Shown piece after piece: positions 16,874-26,562 of a DNA stretch of 64,000 nucleotides. The notes beneath the pieces are model-generated. The model had not been told where the DNA came from and made no database searches. It was given only the letters and a program-made list of their open reading frames with translations. Location of the stretch: positions 154,740-218,739 of the forward strand of contig JADJEU010000006.1 in the NCBI GenBank assembly GCA_016709005.1, written 5' to 3'. A program made the translations under genes and the position numbers. The first letter of the stretch is position 1; the number at the start of each line of letters is the position of its first letter. Source of the DNA: Crocinitomicaceae bacterium. GTDB taxonomy: Bacteria > Bacteroidota > Bacteroidia > Flavobacteriales_D > Crocinitomicaceae.

Positions 16874-17995
16874 ATGATTAACGGCTTGAAAATAAAATTT
16901 TTATCACTACTGGCAGTTCTAATGCTGTCGAGCTCTGTGGTAATCGCTGAAAGTCCTGTTCATGACAATCATGACGAATCAGTGATAACAGCGAATGATG
17001 ATCACGGTAATCAGCCTGAAAAGAAATTTGACGCTGCCGCCCACGCAATTCATCACGCAATGGATGCGCACGAGTTTCACTTCACCGATAATTTTGTTAT
17101 TCCGTTACCGGTAATTCTCTGGACAGAAAATGGTCTTGTAACATTTATGTCTTCTGAGTTTCATCACGATGATGATGGTCATCATATCGTAGAAAAAGAT
17201 GGAATGAAGTTCGTTAAATTCCATGAAAAAATTTATCAGTTAGATGCAGGTGCAGAGCATGTGCTTTTCGATGGTGATCACAAACCAATGAATGCCATAA
17301 AACCACTTGATATTTCGCTGACCAAAAATGTGGTAACCATGTTTCTCGTTGCACTTCTCATGTTGTGGATCTTTATTGCAACTGCAAAACACTATAGAAC
17401 TGAAACACCAACCGCTCCGAAAGGAATTGCCGGATTTACTGAGCCACTAATTTTGTTTGTAAGATCAATTGCTCAAGATAATATTCATGGTCACGATACC
17501 TACAAAAAATTCATGCCGTATCTGTTGACAGTGTTTTTCTTTATTCTTTTTGGAAACGTGCTTGGATTGATTCCGTTTTTAGCAAATCCAAATATGACCG
17601 GTAGTATCTCTGTTACTATCGTGCTTGCTGCATTTACATTTGTCGTTCAAATGATCCACTCAAAGAAAGGTTTCTGGAGTCACATCTTTATGCCGCCAGG
17701 TGTACCAATTGCATTGTATCCGATTCTAGTTCCAATTGAATTTGCAGGAATATTTATTAAACCTGCAGCTTTGATCATTCGACTTTTTGCCAACATCACT
17801 GCAGGGCATATCATTGTGGTATCGCTGATCGCAATCATTTTTGTAAATCAGAATGCAGCTTGGGCAGGATTATCAGTTCCAATGACCTTATTTATTTCGG
17901 TGTTGGAATTGTTGGTAGCTTTTTTACAGGCCTATATTTTTACGATGCTCTCAGCACTCTTTATTGGAAGTGCGGTGGAAGAAGCGCATCATTAA
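16874..17995 (+). CDS. atpB: F0F1 ATP synthase subunit a
   Basis: 373 aa, about 100 longer than the E. coli protein. It has an N-terminal signal-like segment followed by a His/Asp-rich periplasmic stretch (about 25-155, with HDNHDE, HAIHHAMDAHEFHF and HHDDDGHH). The canonical subunit a then follows with the essential arginine in IIRLFANITAGHIIVV, plus GNVLGLIPF and ELLVAFLQAYIFTML. It forms the proton half-channels beside the c-ring. The long His-rich N-terminal region is typical of Bacteroidota AtpB. Confidence 0.95.
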   Translation: MINGLKIKFLSLLAVLMLSSSVVIAESPVHDNHDESVITANDDHGNQPEKKFDAAAHAIHHAMDAHEFHFTDNFVIPLPVILWTENGLVTFMSSEFHHDDDGHHIVEKDGMKFVKFHEKIYQLDAGAEHVLFDGDHKPMNAIKPLDISLTKNVVTMFLVALLMLWIFIATAKHYRTETPTAPKGIAGFTEPLILFVRSIAQDNIHGHDTYKKFMPYLLTVFFFILFGNVLGLIPFLANPNMTGSISVTIVLAAFTFVVQMIHSKKGFWSHIFMPPGVPIALYPILVPIEFAGIFIKPAALIIRLFANITAGHIIVVSLIAIIFVNQNAAWAGLSVPMTLFISVLELLVAFLQAYIFTMLSALFIGSAVEEAHH

Positions 17996-18026
17996 TTGTG
18001 TAATGTTTAATTAATATATAAGTAAA

Positions 18027-18233
18027 ATGGGAACAGGAATCGCAGCAATCGGAGCAGGTTTAGCCGTTATCGGTGCCGGAATTGGTATTGGTAGAATCGG
18101 TGGTTCTGCCGTAGAATCTATGGCAAGACAGCCTGAATTGGCCGGTAAAATTCAAACAGCAATGATCATCGCAGCGGCTTTGATAGAGGGTGCAGCCCTT
18201 TTCGCAGTCGTAGTTGCAATGATGCAAGGCTAA
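18027..18233 (+). CDS. atpE: F0F1 ATP synthase subunit c
   Basis: 68 aa, two membrane helices. Helix 1 is Gly-rich (IGAGLAVIGAGIGIGRIGG), the polar loop is ARQPEL and helix 2 carries the ion-binding Glu in AALIEGAALFAVV. The Glu is not followed by the Ser/Thr typical of sodium-dependent rings, so proton coupling is likely. It is followed by a strong stem-loop before atpF. Confidence 0.97.
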   Translation: MGTGIAAIGAGLAVIGAGIGIGRIGGSAVESMARQPELAGKIQTAMIIAAALIEGAALFAVVVAMMQG

Positions 18234-18240
18234 GAATTAA

Positions 18241-18275
18241 AAAGACGGTGTCAGGGATTGCCTGATACCGTCTTT
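18241..18275 (+). promoter_or_regulatory. long intercistronic stem-loop between atpE and atpF
   Basis: AAAGACGGTGTCAGG (18241-18255) pairs with CCTGATACCGTCTTT (18261-18275) over 15 bp with one G-U pair and a 5-nt loop, 7 bp after the atpE stop. Only a weak T-stretch follows. It could partly terminate or stabilise the upstream mRNA and so raise subunit c over b, delta, alpha and gamma. Confidence 0.8.
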
Positions 18276-18307
18276 ATTAGAAATTTATTAAGCATTAAAA
18301 TAATCAT

Positions 18308-18802
18308 ATGGATTTAATACAACCTGCAGTAGGGCAAATGATTTGGGCAAGTTTGGTGTTTGTCATCTTGCTTTTTCTATTGGCTAAATTCGCTTGGAAA
18401 CCAATTTTAAAGGCTGTTAACGAGCGCGAAAAAAGCATTGCTGAATCAATTGCTTTAGCTGACTCAACAAAAGCTGAGATGAAGCAACTTCAGGCTCAAA
18501 ATGAAACGTTGTTGCGCGATGCCCGCATCGAGCGTGATAACATGATTAAAGACGCAACCGAAACTGGAAAAAGAATTATTCAGGAGTCAAAAGAAACGGC
18601 AAAAATTGAATTTGAAAAAATTGTTGCAGAAGCTCAGGAGGTAATTAAATCTGAAAAATCTGCTGCACTTGCTGATCTGAAAACACAAGTTGCTTCGCTG
18701 TCATTGGAGATTGCTGAAAAAGTAATTAAAGGTGAATTGGCGTCAAACGATAAACAAAAAGCATTGGCTGATAAACTGGCTGGTGATATCAGTTTAAATT
18801 AA
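18308..18802 (+). CDS. atpF: F0F1 ATP synthase subunit b
   Basis: 164 aa: one N-terminal membrane helix (about 10-28, MIWASLVFVILLFLLAKF), then KPILKAVNEREKSI and a long coiled-coil helix to the end, the usual stator stalk. It starts 33 bp after the stem-loop and ends 5 bp before atpH. Confidence 0.96.
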   Translation: MDLIQPAVGQMIWASLVFVILLFLLAKFAWKPILKAVNEREKSIAESIALADSTKAEMKQLQAQNETLLRDARIERDNMIKDATETGKRIIQESKETAKIEFEKIVAEAQEVIKSEKSAALADLKTQVASLSLEIAEKVIKGELASNDKQKALADKLAGDISLN

Positions 18803-18807
18803 GAAGG

Positions 18808-19344
18808 ATGAAGGGTAATAAAGTTGCATCACGATACGCAAAGGCTCTTCTGGATTTAGCCGTTGAGCAAAATGTGCTTGACAATGTCAATGCGGATATG
18901 ATCAATCTTGCTGAGGTATTTGAAGCATCGAAAGATCTCACTTCCGTTTTAAAAAGTCCCGTAATTTCACCTGCTAAAAAGGTAGAAATTCTTGAGTCAG
19001 TTTTCAGCAAAAATCTGAATCCAATGTCACTTGGATTTATGAAACTGATTGTAAAAAAATCAAGAGCCGGAATTATGCCGGAGATTGCTGACAGCTTTAT
19101 TGATCTTTACAAAAAGCACAATAATATTTTGGATGTTTACTTGACATCTGCAGTTCTTTTGGATCAACCGGTGAAAGAAAAAATTCTATCTAAAATTAAA
19201 GTGCGTTTCAACGGTAAAATTAATTTGATTGAAAAAGTTGATCCTGCTTTGTTGGGTGGATTTATAGTGCGCATAGACGATAACCAACTGGATGCTTCAA
19301 TAGCAAGTCAGTTGTCAAATTTGAAGAATATTTTATTGAATTAA
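18808..19344 (+). CDS. atpH: F0F1 ATP synthase subunit delta
   Basis: 178 aa, OSCP/delta family. The N-terminal helical bundle begins VASRYAKALLDLAVEQN. The C-terminal part has KVDPALLGGFIVRIDDNQLD, the conserved delta signature. It joins the b-dimer stalk to the top of F1. Confidence 0.95.
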   Translation: MKGNKVASRYAKALLDLAVEQNVLDNVNADMINLAEVFEASKDLTSVLKSPVISPAKKVEILESVFSKNLNPMSLGFMKLIVKKSRAGIMPEIADSFIDLYKKHNNILDVYLTSAVLLDQPVKEKILSKIKVRFNGKINLIEKVDPALLGGFIVRIDDNQLDASIASQLSNLKNILLN

Positions 19345-19357
19345 AATCTAAATAAAA

Positions 19358-20932
19358 ATGGCTAGTATTAAACCAGCAGAAGTTTCTGCAATCCTGAGAG
19401 AGCAATTATCAGGCTTTAAATCGGAGGCTGATCTGCAAGAAGTAGGTACGGTTCTCCAGGTTGGAGATGGTATTGCTCGTATTTACGGACTTTCAAGTGT
19501 ACAGTACGGTGAGATGGTTGAATTCAACGGGGGGTTGCGCGCAATCGCATTGAACCTTGAAGAAGACAACGTAGGTGTTGTATTGTTGGGTAAATCTGAC
19601 ACAATCAAAGAAGGTGATACTGTAAAACGTCTTGGATTAATTGCATCACTAAAAGTAGGTGAAGGAATTGTCGGACGTGTTGTGGATACAATGGGTACAC
19701 CAATCGATGGTAAAGGAGCAATTCAGGGTGAAACATTTGAGATGCCTTTGGAGCGCAAAGCACCGGGTGTTATCTTCCGTCAACCGGTTACTGAGCCTTT
19801 GCAAACTGGTATCAAAGCGATTGATGCAATGATTCCGGTTGGTCGCGGACAACGTGAGTTGATTATTGGTGATCGTCAGACTGGAAAAACAACGGTTGCG
19901 ATTGATACAATCATCAATCAAAAAGAATTTTACGATAAAGGTGAACCAGTATATTGTATCTATGTAGCAATTGGTCAAAAAGGATCTACTGTTGCAGGAT
20001 TAGTAAAAAAACTGACAGACGCTGGTGCAATGGCTTATACTACAATTGTTGCGGCTAATGCATCTGATGCAGCTCCAATGCAATTCTACGCGCCTTTTGC
20101 AGGTGCAGCCATCGGAGAATATTTCCGTGACACGGGTCGTCCGGCATTGATCATTTATGATGATTTATCAAAACAAGCAGTTGCTTACCGTGAGGTTTCT
20201 CTACTATTGAGAAGACCACCGGGACGTGAGGCTTATCCTGGTGACGTTTTCTATTTGCACTCGCGTTTATTAGAAAGAGCTGCAAAAGTGATCAAGGATG
20301 ATAAAATTGCGTCTACCATGAATGACCTTCCTGCTTCATTGCGTGGAAAGGTAAAAGGTGGTGGATCATTGACTGCACTTCCTATTATTGAAACACAAGC
20401 AGGTGACGTTTCTGCGTACATTCCAACTAACGTAATTTCAATTACGGATGGTCAGATTTTCTTGGAGTCAAACTTGTTTAACGCAGGTGTTCGTCCGGCA
20501 ATCAACGTAGGTATTTCGGTATCACGTGTGGGTGGAAATGCTCAGATTAAATCAATGAAAAAAGTTGCTGGTACCTTGAAATTAGATCAGGCTCAGTACC
20601 GCGAACTTGAAGCATTTGCTAAGTTTGGTTCTGACCTCGATGCTGCTACTAAATCAGTATTGGATAAAGGTGCGCGTAACGTTGAAATTTTGAAACAAGC
20701 TGAAGGAGATCCTTTCACAGTTGAAAATCAAATTGCAATTATTTACGCTGGTTCAAAAGGTTTGTTGACTAATGTTCCAATCAATAAAGTAAAGGAATTT
20801 GAAAAAGAATACCTGAACTACCTGAACGCAAAACACAGAGATACTTTGGATCAGTTGAAGGCAGGAAAATTTGATGAAAACATCACTTCTGTTCTTGACA
20901 AAGTTGCAAAAGAACTTTCTTCAAAATATTAA
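19358..20932 (+). CDS. atpA: F0F1 ATP synthase subunit alpha
   Basis: 524 aa, full length. The Walker A loop is GDRQTGKTTVAID, followed by YVAIGQKGSTVA, the Walker B region PALIIYDDLSKQ and SLLLRRPPGREAYPGDVFY. It carries the non-catalytic nucleotide sites of F1. It lies between atpH (13 bp) and atpG (17 bp). Confidence 0.98.
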   Translation: MASIKPAEVSAILREQLSGFKSEADLQEVGTVLQVGDGIARIYGLSSVQYGEMVEFNGGLRAIALNLEEDNVGVVLLGKSDTIKEGDTVKRLGLIASLKVGEGIVGRVVDTMGTPIDGKGAIQGETFEMPLERKAPGVIFRQPVTEPLQTGIKAIDAMIPVGRGQRELIIGDRQTGKTTVAIDTIINQKEFYDKGEPVYCIYVAIGQKGSTVAGLVKKLTDAGAMAYTTIVAANASDAAPMQFYAPFAGAAIGEYFRDTGRPALIIYDDLSKQAVAYREVSLLLRRPPGREAYPGDVFYLHSRLLERAAKVIKDDKIASTMNDLPASLRGKVKGGGSLTALPIIETQAGDVSAYIPTNVISITDGQIFLESNLFNAGVRPAINVGISVSRVGGNAQIKSMKKVAGTLKLDQAQYRELEAFAKFGSDLDAATKSVLDKGARNVEILKQAEGDPFTVENQIAIIYAGSKGLLTNVPINKVKEFEKEYLNYLNAKHRDTLDQLKAGKFDENITSVLDKVAKELSSKY

Positions 20933-20949
20933 TTGATAGGCAATAGCGC

Positions 20950-21828
20950 ATGGCTAACTTAAAAGAGATAAGGAACCGTATTACATCTGTCGCTTCGACA
21001 ATGCAGATCACGTCTGCCATGAAAATGGTATCTGCTGCAAAGTTGAAACGTGCACAGGATGCGGTTACCAAAATGCGTCCGTATTCTGAAAAACTGCATC
21101 ACATTCTTTCTAATTTATCCGCATCGTTGGATACTTCAGAAAATGAATTTGCTGCACCGCGTGAAATAAAAAACGTAGTGATTGTAGTGATGAGTTCAAA
21201 CCGTGGATTATGCGGTGGATTTAACAACTACGTGATCAAAGAAGCGTTGAAACAAGCACGTGAATATTCTCAGAAATACAATGTTGCAGTTATCACAGTT
21301 GGTAAAAAAGCAACAGATACTTTTAAGAAATCTGATTTCAACATCAAAGGATCGCGTCTTCCAAAACAACTGGATGATTTGTGGGGAAGTTTAACTTTCG
21401 CAAACGCTGCTCCGATTGCTGAAAAAATCATGACTGCTTACAAAGACAAGCAGGTGGACAAAGTGATTCTGATTTACAATCGCTTCAAAAATACCGCAAC
21501 ACAAATTGTAACTACTGAACAGTTTTTACCAATCGTGCCGCCTGCACAAAAAGAAGGTGCTGCGTCAATGGATTACATTTTTGAGCCATCAAAAGAAGAA
21601 ATTGTAAGTGATTTGATTCCAAAATCTTTGAAGATTCAATTGTACAGCGCACTCTTAAATTCATTTGCCGGTGAGCACGGTGCGCGTATGACTGCCATGC
21701 ACAAAGCAACCGACAACGCCAGTGCCATGAACAAAAGATTAAAACTGGAATACAACAAAGCCCGTCAGGCTGCAATTACCAATGAAATCCTTGAGATCGT
21801 AGGTGGTGCTGAAGCATTGAAAGGTTAA
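20950..21828 (+). CDS. atpG: F0F1 ATP synthase subunit gamma
   Basis: 292 aa. The N-terminal rotor helix is LKEIRNRITSVASTMQITSA, followed by MKMVSAAKLKRAQDA. The Rossmann-like core has VVMSSNRGLCGGFNN, and the C-terminal helix has MTAMHKATDNASAMNKRLKL and TNEILEIVGGAEALKG. It is the last gene of this cluster: beta and epsilon are not in the window, as expected in Bacteroidota where atpD-atpC lie elsewhere. Confidence 0.97.
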   Translation: MANLKEIRNRITSVASTMQITSAMKMVSAAKLKRAQDAVTKMRPYSEKLHHILSNLSASLDTSENEFAAPREIKNVVIVVMSSNRGLCGGFNNYVIKEALKQAREYSQKYNVAVITVGKKATDTFKKSDFNIKGSRLPKQLDDLWGSLTFANAAPIAEKIMTAYKDKQVDKVILIYNRFKNTATQIVTTEQFLPIVPPAQKEGAASMDYIFEPSKEEIVSDLIPKSLKIQLYSALLNSFAGEHGARMTAMHKATDNASAMNKRLKLEYNKARQAAITNEILEIVGGAEALKG

Positions 21829-21845
21829 TAGATTTATCTGATCGG

Positions 21846-22230
<385 letters not shown>

Positions 22231-22256
22231 GCATACCCATTATTCTGATTAAATTT

Positions 22257-22290
22257 GCCCCGACTTCCGTTAGGAACGTCGGGGTTTTTT
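22257..22290 (+). terminator. Rho-independent terminator abutting the DUF3109 start codon
   Basis: CCCCGAC (22258-22264) pairs with GTCGGGG (22278-22284), followed by six T (22285-22290). The ATG of the next gene is the very next codon at 22291. It presumably ends the atp operon. Confidence 0.85.
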
Positions 22291-22896
22291 ATGATCGTAG
22301 AAATAGAAGATAAATTAGTTTCGTCTGAACTCTTTTCAAAACAATTTGTGTGTAATTTATCTGCATGCAAAGGAGCCTGTTGTGTTGAGGGTGACAGCGG
22401 TGCGCCGCTTGAAAAAAGCGAGATTAAATTGATAGAAGGTAGCCTGGATAAAATCAAAACCTTCATGACTCCTGAAGGAATTGAAGCGGTGAATGAAATT
22501 GGCGTTTCGTATTTGGATTCATGGGAAGATCCGGTTACAACTTTAGTAAAAGGCAAAGAATGTGCTTTTGTTTTTTACGATGAACAAGGCATCACCAAAT
22601 GTTCTATTGAGAAGGCTTACCGCGAAGGAGTAATTCCATTTAACAAACCCATCTCATGTCACTTGTATCCAATCCGCGTTAAGAAGCATAAAGAATACGA
22701 ATCATTGAATTATGATCGTTGGTCAATTTGCAAAGATGCTTGTACGCTTGGAAAAGAATTGAAGGTGCCGGTATATAAATTCTTGAAAGAACCTTTGGTG
22801 CGTGCTTATGGCGCTAATTTTTTTAGCGAGATGGAAAAAGTAGCACAAGAATTGGAGAAGCAAGAAGCAGCAGAGAATAAGAAGAAAAAGAAATAA
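22291..22896 (+). CDS. DUF3109 / YkgJ-like Cys-rich protein
   Basis: 201 aa from ATG 22291. The family start is MIVEIEDKLVSSELFSKQFV; a longer frame would read through the terminator. Conserved cysteines appear as VCNLSACKGACCVEGDSGAP, then CAFVF, CSIEKAY, ISCHLYPIRV and CKDACTLG, resembling the YkgJ-type Zn/Fe-chelating module. A Lys/Glu-rich tail ends the protein. Function is unknown; metal binding is likely. It is followed 18 bp later by rnpA. Confidence 0.88.
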   Translation: MIVEIEDKLVSSELFSKQFVCNLSACKGACCVEGDSGAPLEKSEIKLIEGSLDKIKTFMTPEGIEAVNEIGVSYLDSWEDPVTTLVKGKECAFVFYDEQGITKCSIEKAYREGVIPFNKPISCHLYPIRVKKHKEYESLNYDRWSICKDACTLGKELKVPVYKFLKEPLVRAYGANFFSEMEKVAQELEKQEAAENKKKKK

Positions 22897-22914
22897 TCTT
22901 CTTAATGAGAAATT

Positions 22915-23304
22915 ATGGTGCATACATTTCGAAAATCAGAACGGCTTTGCTCACGCACAGTCATTGACGAAATTTTTTCGAAAGGAAAAGAACTGCGCAA
23001 ATTTCCTTACCTCTTAAAATATATTTACTCTACCGAAGTAGCTGTAAATCCTGTTCAAATAGTAGTTTCTGTTCCAAAAAAAAGAGCAAAATCAGCTGTT
23101 GATCGTAATCGTTTACGCAGACAAATTAAAGAAGCTTACCGGTTGAACAAAGATGAACTTCAATTGTATTTTCAGAATAATAAATGCTCTATTGTCATCT
23201 TCCTAATTTATACCGGAAAAGAAAAAGAGGTATATACTTTACTGGAGGAAAAATTAAAAGTAATTTTAAAGGAACTTATTCATACTGTATCATGTTTAAA
23301 ATAA
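22915..23304 (+). CDS. rnpA: ribonuclease P protein component
   Basis: 129 aa. It starts HTFRKSERLCSRTVIDEIF and has the RNA-binding signature KRAKSAVDRNRLRRQIKEAY. It helps the RNase P RNA cut tRNA 5' leaders. Unlike many bacteria it is not next to rpmH or yidD here. Its last 13 bases overlap the S41 protease start. Confidence 0.96.
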   Translation: MVHTFRKSERLCSRTVIDEIFSKGKELRKFPYLLKYIYSTEVAVNPVQIVVSVPKKRAKSAVDRNRLRRQIKEAYRLNKDELQLYFQNNKCSIVIFLIYTGKEKEVYTLLEEKLKVILKELIHTVSCLK

Positions 23305-24939
23305 AATCACTCCTGCTGATTCTGGCTTTTACCATTGGTCTTCAATCCAAAGGACAGAATCAATCCAATCTTGATTTTGAAATTCTCAAGAATCTGGAAT
23401 TGTTTGAAATGGTTTATAAACAGGTTGACATGGCCTATGTGGATGAACCTAATCCGGGACATCTGATGCGCGTGGCAATTGATGCTATGTTGAAAGAACT
23501 GGATCCGTATACGGTTTATATTCCTGAATCGCAGATTGAAGATTTGAAGTTGATGACAACAGGCCAATACGGTGGAATTGGTGCCTTGATTCAACAACAA
23601 GGAAAGCACGTAGTGTTGACAGAAGCTTATGAACATTGGCCTGCAGCTAAAGCGGGTCTTTTACCAGGCGATATTTTTGTTGAGATTAATGATAAAAGTT
23701 TAGAAGGATTAACATCCTCTGAAGTTTCAGATTTACTGACCGGAAAACCGGGAAGTGAATTGAAAATTAAAGTAGACCGTCAAGGAGAGTTTATTACAAA
23801 AACAGTAGTTCGTGAAGAAATCAAAATGCTTTCTGTGCCTTATGGCGGAATGGTTACGGAAGACATTGGGTATGTAAAATTCATTTCTTTCACGCAAAAT
23901 TCAGCTGAAGATGTTTACAATGAATTCGAAGCTTTGAAGAAAAAGGGAATGAAAAAATTCATTCTTGATTTACGTGGAAACGGCGGTGGATTATTAATTG
24001 AGGCGGTGAAAATCGTAAACATGTTTGTTGAAAAAGGTGAGAAAATTGTTTGGATGAAAGGGCCGCTCTGCAGAGGACATCACAACGTGGGATGCAACAC
24101 AGAAAGCTATCGATCCAACCATTCCAATTGTTGTTCTGGTTGATGGAAATTCAGCATCTGCAAGTGAAATTGTGAGTGGCGCATTACAAGATTTGGATCG
24201 CGCGATTATCTTAGGACAGACCTCTTACGGTAAAGGCTTGGTGCAGCGTCCGCTTGATTTGAAATACAACGCTAAGTTGAAAATTACCATCGCAAAGTAC
24301 TATACACCTAGCGGAAGATGTATTCAAAAATTGGATTACACACATCGCAGTGCGGGTGAATCTGCGCAAAATATCAACGAGGAAAATATTACCAAATTCA
24401 AAACAAAAAATGGACGTGAAGTAATTGATGGAAGAGGCATTGAACCTGATATCACAATTCCTGAAAAAGAATATAGTCGCCTAACATTGACCCTTGTTCT
24501 GGAGCATATCATTTTTGATTTTGCAACCAAATACCGAATCGCAAATGCAACCATTGCGCCGGCAAAAGAATTTAAATTATCAGACCAGGAATATCAGAAT
24601 TTTGTAGATTTTGTTCTGACTAAAACCTTTACCTATTCTACACAATCGTCAGAATTAATGGAGCAGCTTAAGAAGACCGCTGAGACTGAAAATTATTTCA
24701 GTGATGTTCAGGCAGAATACAATGCACTTTTTAATAAACTGAATCCTTCAAAGGAACGTGATTTGCAAAAGTTCAAACCTGAATTGACTGAACTTCTGGA
24801 AGATGAAATTATTGGCAGATATTATTATCAAACCGGTCGCATTGAAAAGTCTCTGGTAGATGATCCGTTTATTCTGGAGGCGATTAAAATATTAAATGAT
24901 CAGGCTCGTTATAAAACGATATTGAACATTAAGGAATAA
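23292..24939 (+). CDS. S41 family C-terminal processing peptidase, one frameshift
   Basis: ATG 23292 lies within the end of rnpA and gives a signal peptide (KSLLLILAFTIGLQSKGQ). The first frame runs to about 24060 and contains the PDZ domain (GQYGGIGALIQQQGKHVVLT, AAKAGLLPGDIFVEIND). The second continues with AEDITTWDATQKAIDPTIP, the catalytic serine in DGNSASASEIVSGAL and the lysine in GQTSYGKGLVQRP, then a C-terminal helical region. Deleting one G from GGG (24060-24062) joins them as KGRSAEDITTW. The product would be about 549 aa, normal for CtpA-type proteases acting in the envelope. The indel is most likely an error. Confidence 0.9.
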
Positions 24940-24940
24940 G

Positions 24941-26488
24941 ATGTTTGACAAATGGCTGAAACTTCCTGCCCATTATTGGTTGCGCGTTACTGCTCTGGTA
25001 ATTCTGGTAATTGGTGTTGCGGTTTCAAATGTACTCATGAGTATTGGTGCCATTTGGATCATTTCAAATTGGTTAATTGAAGCTAAATTTTCTGACTACG
25101 GTCAACGACTGAAACAAAGTCCAGAGTTAATTCTCATTCTCATTTTCTTGGTCTATTCCATTCTCACCATTGCCTGGAGTGATGATTTCTGGTATGCATT
25201 TCATGATATCCGGATTAAATTACCATTGCTTGCAATTCCGCTTGCATTGGGATCGGGCGCACCTTTAGACCGTAAGATATTTCATTTTCTCTTGTTTCTT
25301 TTTATAGGTATTGTTGCATTTACAAGTACGTTGAATTTTATCTGGTTTAACTTTTCTGGCTTGCAAGCAGATATTCGTCAAATGTCCTGGTTTATTTCTC
25401 AAATCAGATTTGCAACATTGGTTGATTTGGCTCTTTTCTCAACCGTATTTTTAATTTTTGAAAAAAAATTGAATTGGTTTTTGGGGGTCATTCTGATTGT
25501 CTGGTTTGCACTTTATACCTTCTACGCGCAAGTTCTGAACGGCTATATACTGTTTGTGCTTTTGTTTCTTTTCACAATTGTATTTCTGGTAATGCGGTTA
25601 AAGGCTACGAGTGTAAGATTTGCAATTTTTGGATTTTTTCTTCTGGTATTTGGCTTCGGTTTATTTTATTTAAGGAGTGTAGCAGAGAGCTATAAGAGTC
25701 CGGTACCTATAGATTTTAAATCACTTGATTTATATACTATCAACGGTAATCCCTATTACCATGATACTTTGAGTACGCAGGTTGAAAATGGGGAGTACGT
25801 ATGGCTTTACGTTGCACTGGATGAAATAGAAAAAGAATGGAATGAACGATCTGCCATTAACTATGATTCATTGGATTTGAAAGGTCAACCAATGTACGGC
25901 ACCCTGTTGAGATATCTTACCTCAAAACATGAGCGCAAAGATTCGGTTGGTATTTGGACTTTATCAGATGAAGAGATAAAAAAGGTTGAAAATGGTTGCA
26001 CAAGTGTTGATATGAACAGAGGATTAGAATCCAAACTGCATTCATTTTTATTTGAGTTTGAAATGTATCAGGGTGGAGCAGATCCCAATGGTGTCTCACT
26101 CCTGCAAAGATTAGAACATCTCAAAACAGCCAAAGAAATTTTAGCAGATCATTGGGTATTTGGCGTAGGAATTGGCGACGTAGATTCTGTCTTTCAAACG
26201 TATTACGAAAAATCAAACTCCAAACTTCTGCCAGAAAACCGCTTGCGTTCGCACAATCAATTTATCTCTGCCTGGATTGCATTGGGAATTGTTGGATTAG
26301 TTGTTACTGTTTTGATATTTGTTGTACCGGTTTTTCAAAGTGATAAGCGCGATTATTTTCTTGGAATTACATTAATTGCACTTGCAGTTGCCTTTGGTTT
26401 TGAAGACATGCTGGAGACACAGGCTGGAGCAACAATATTTGCACTTTTTTATTCGCTGGCTGTGTTTCGTGACACAAGGAACGTGTGA
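24941..26488 (+). CDS. O-antigen ligase/polymerase-like membrane protein
   Basis: 515 aa with about ten to twelve membrane segments and one large extracytoplasmic loop (about 245-425). The C-terminal part contains NRLRSHNQFISAWIALGIVG, the Wzy_C-type motif shared by O-antigen ligases (WaaL) and polymerases. No glycan cluster is nearby, so the substrate is unknown. It starts 1 bp after the S41 stop and is therefore probably in the same transcript. Confidence 0.82.
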   Translation: MFDKWLKLPAHYWLRVTALVILVIGVAVSNVLMSIGAIWIISNWLIEAKFSDYGQRLKQSPELILILIFLVYSILTIAWSDDFWYAFHDIRIKLPLLAIPLALGSGAPLDRKIFHFLLFLFIGIVAFTSTLNFIWFNFSGLQADIRQMSWFISQIRFATLVDLALFSTVFLIFEKKLNWFLGVILIVWFALYTFYAQVLNGYILFVLLFLFTIVFLVMRLKATSVRFAIFGFFLLVFGFGLFYLRSVAESYKSPVPIDFKSLDLYTINGNPYYHDTLSTQVENGEYVWLYVALDEIEKEWNERSAINYDSLDLKGQPMYGTLLRYLTSKHERKDSVGIWTLSDEEIKKVENGCTSVDMNRGLESKLHSFLFEFEMYQGGADPNGVSLLQRLEHLKTAKEILADHWVFGVGIGDVDSVFQTYYEKSNSKLLPENRLRSHNQFISAWIALGIVGLVVTVLIFVVPVFQSDKRDYFLGITLIALAVAFGFEDMLETQAGATIFALFYSLAVFRDTRNV

Positions 26489-26562
26489 TGTTTCTGGATT
26501 AATCTTTCTGAAAAGTTCAGAAAATCAATCATTTACTTAACTTGGCTCTCTCAAGTTACACT

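Noticed and set aside
23292..24939. Programmed ribosomal frameshift in the S41 protease
   Set aside because: No slippery heptamer or downstream structure seen; an extra G in a GGG run explains it and fits the other four cases.
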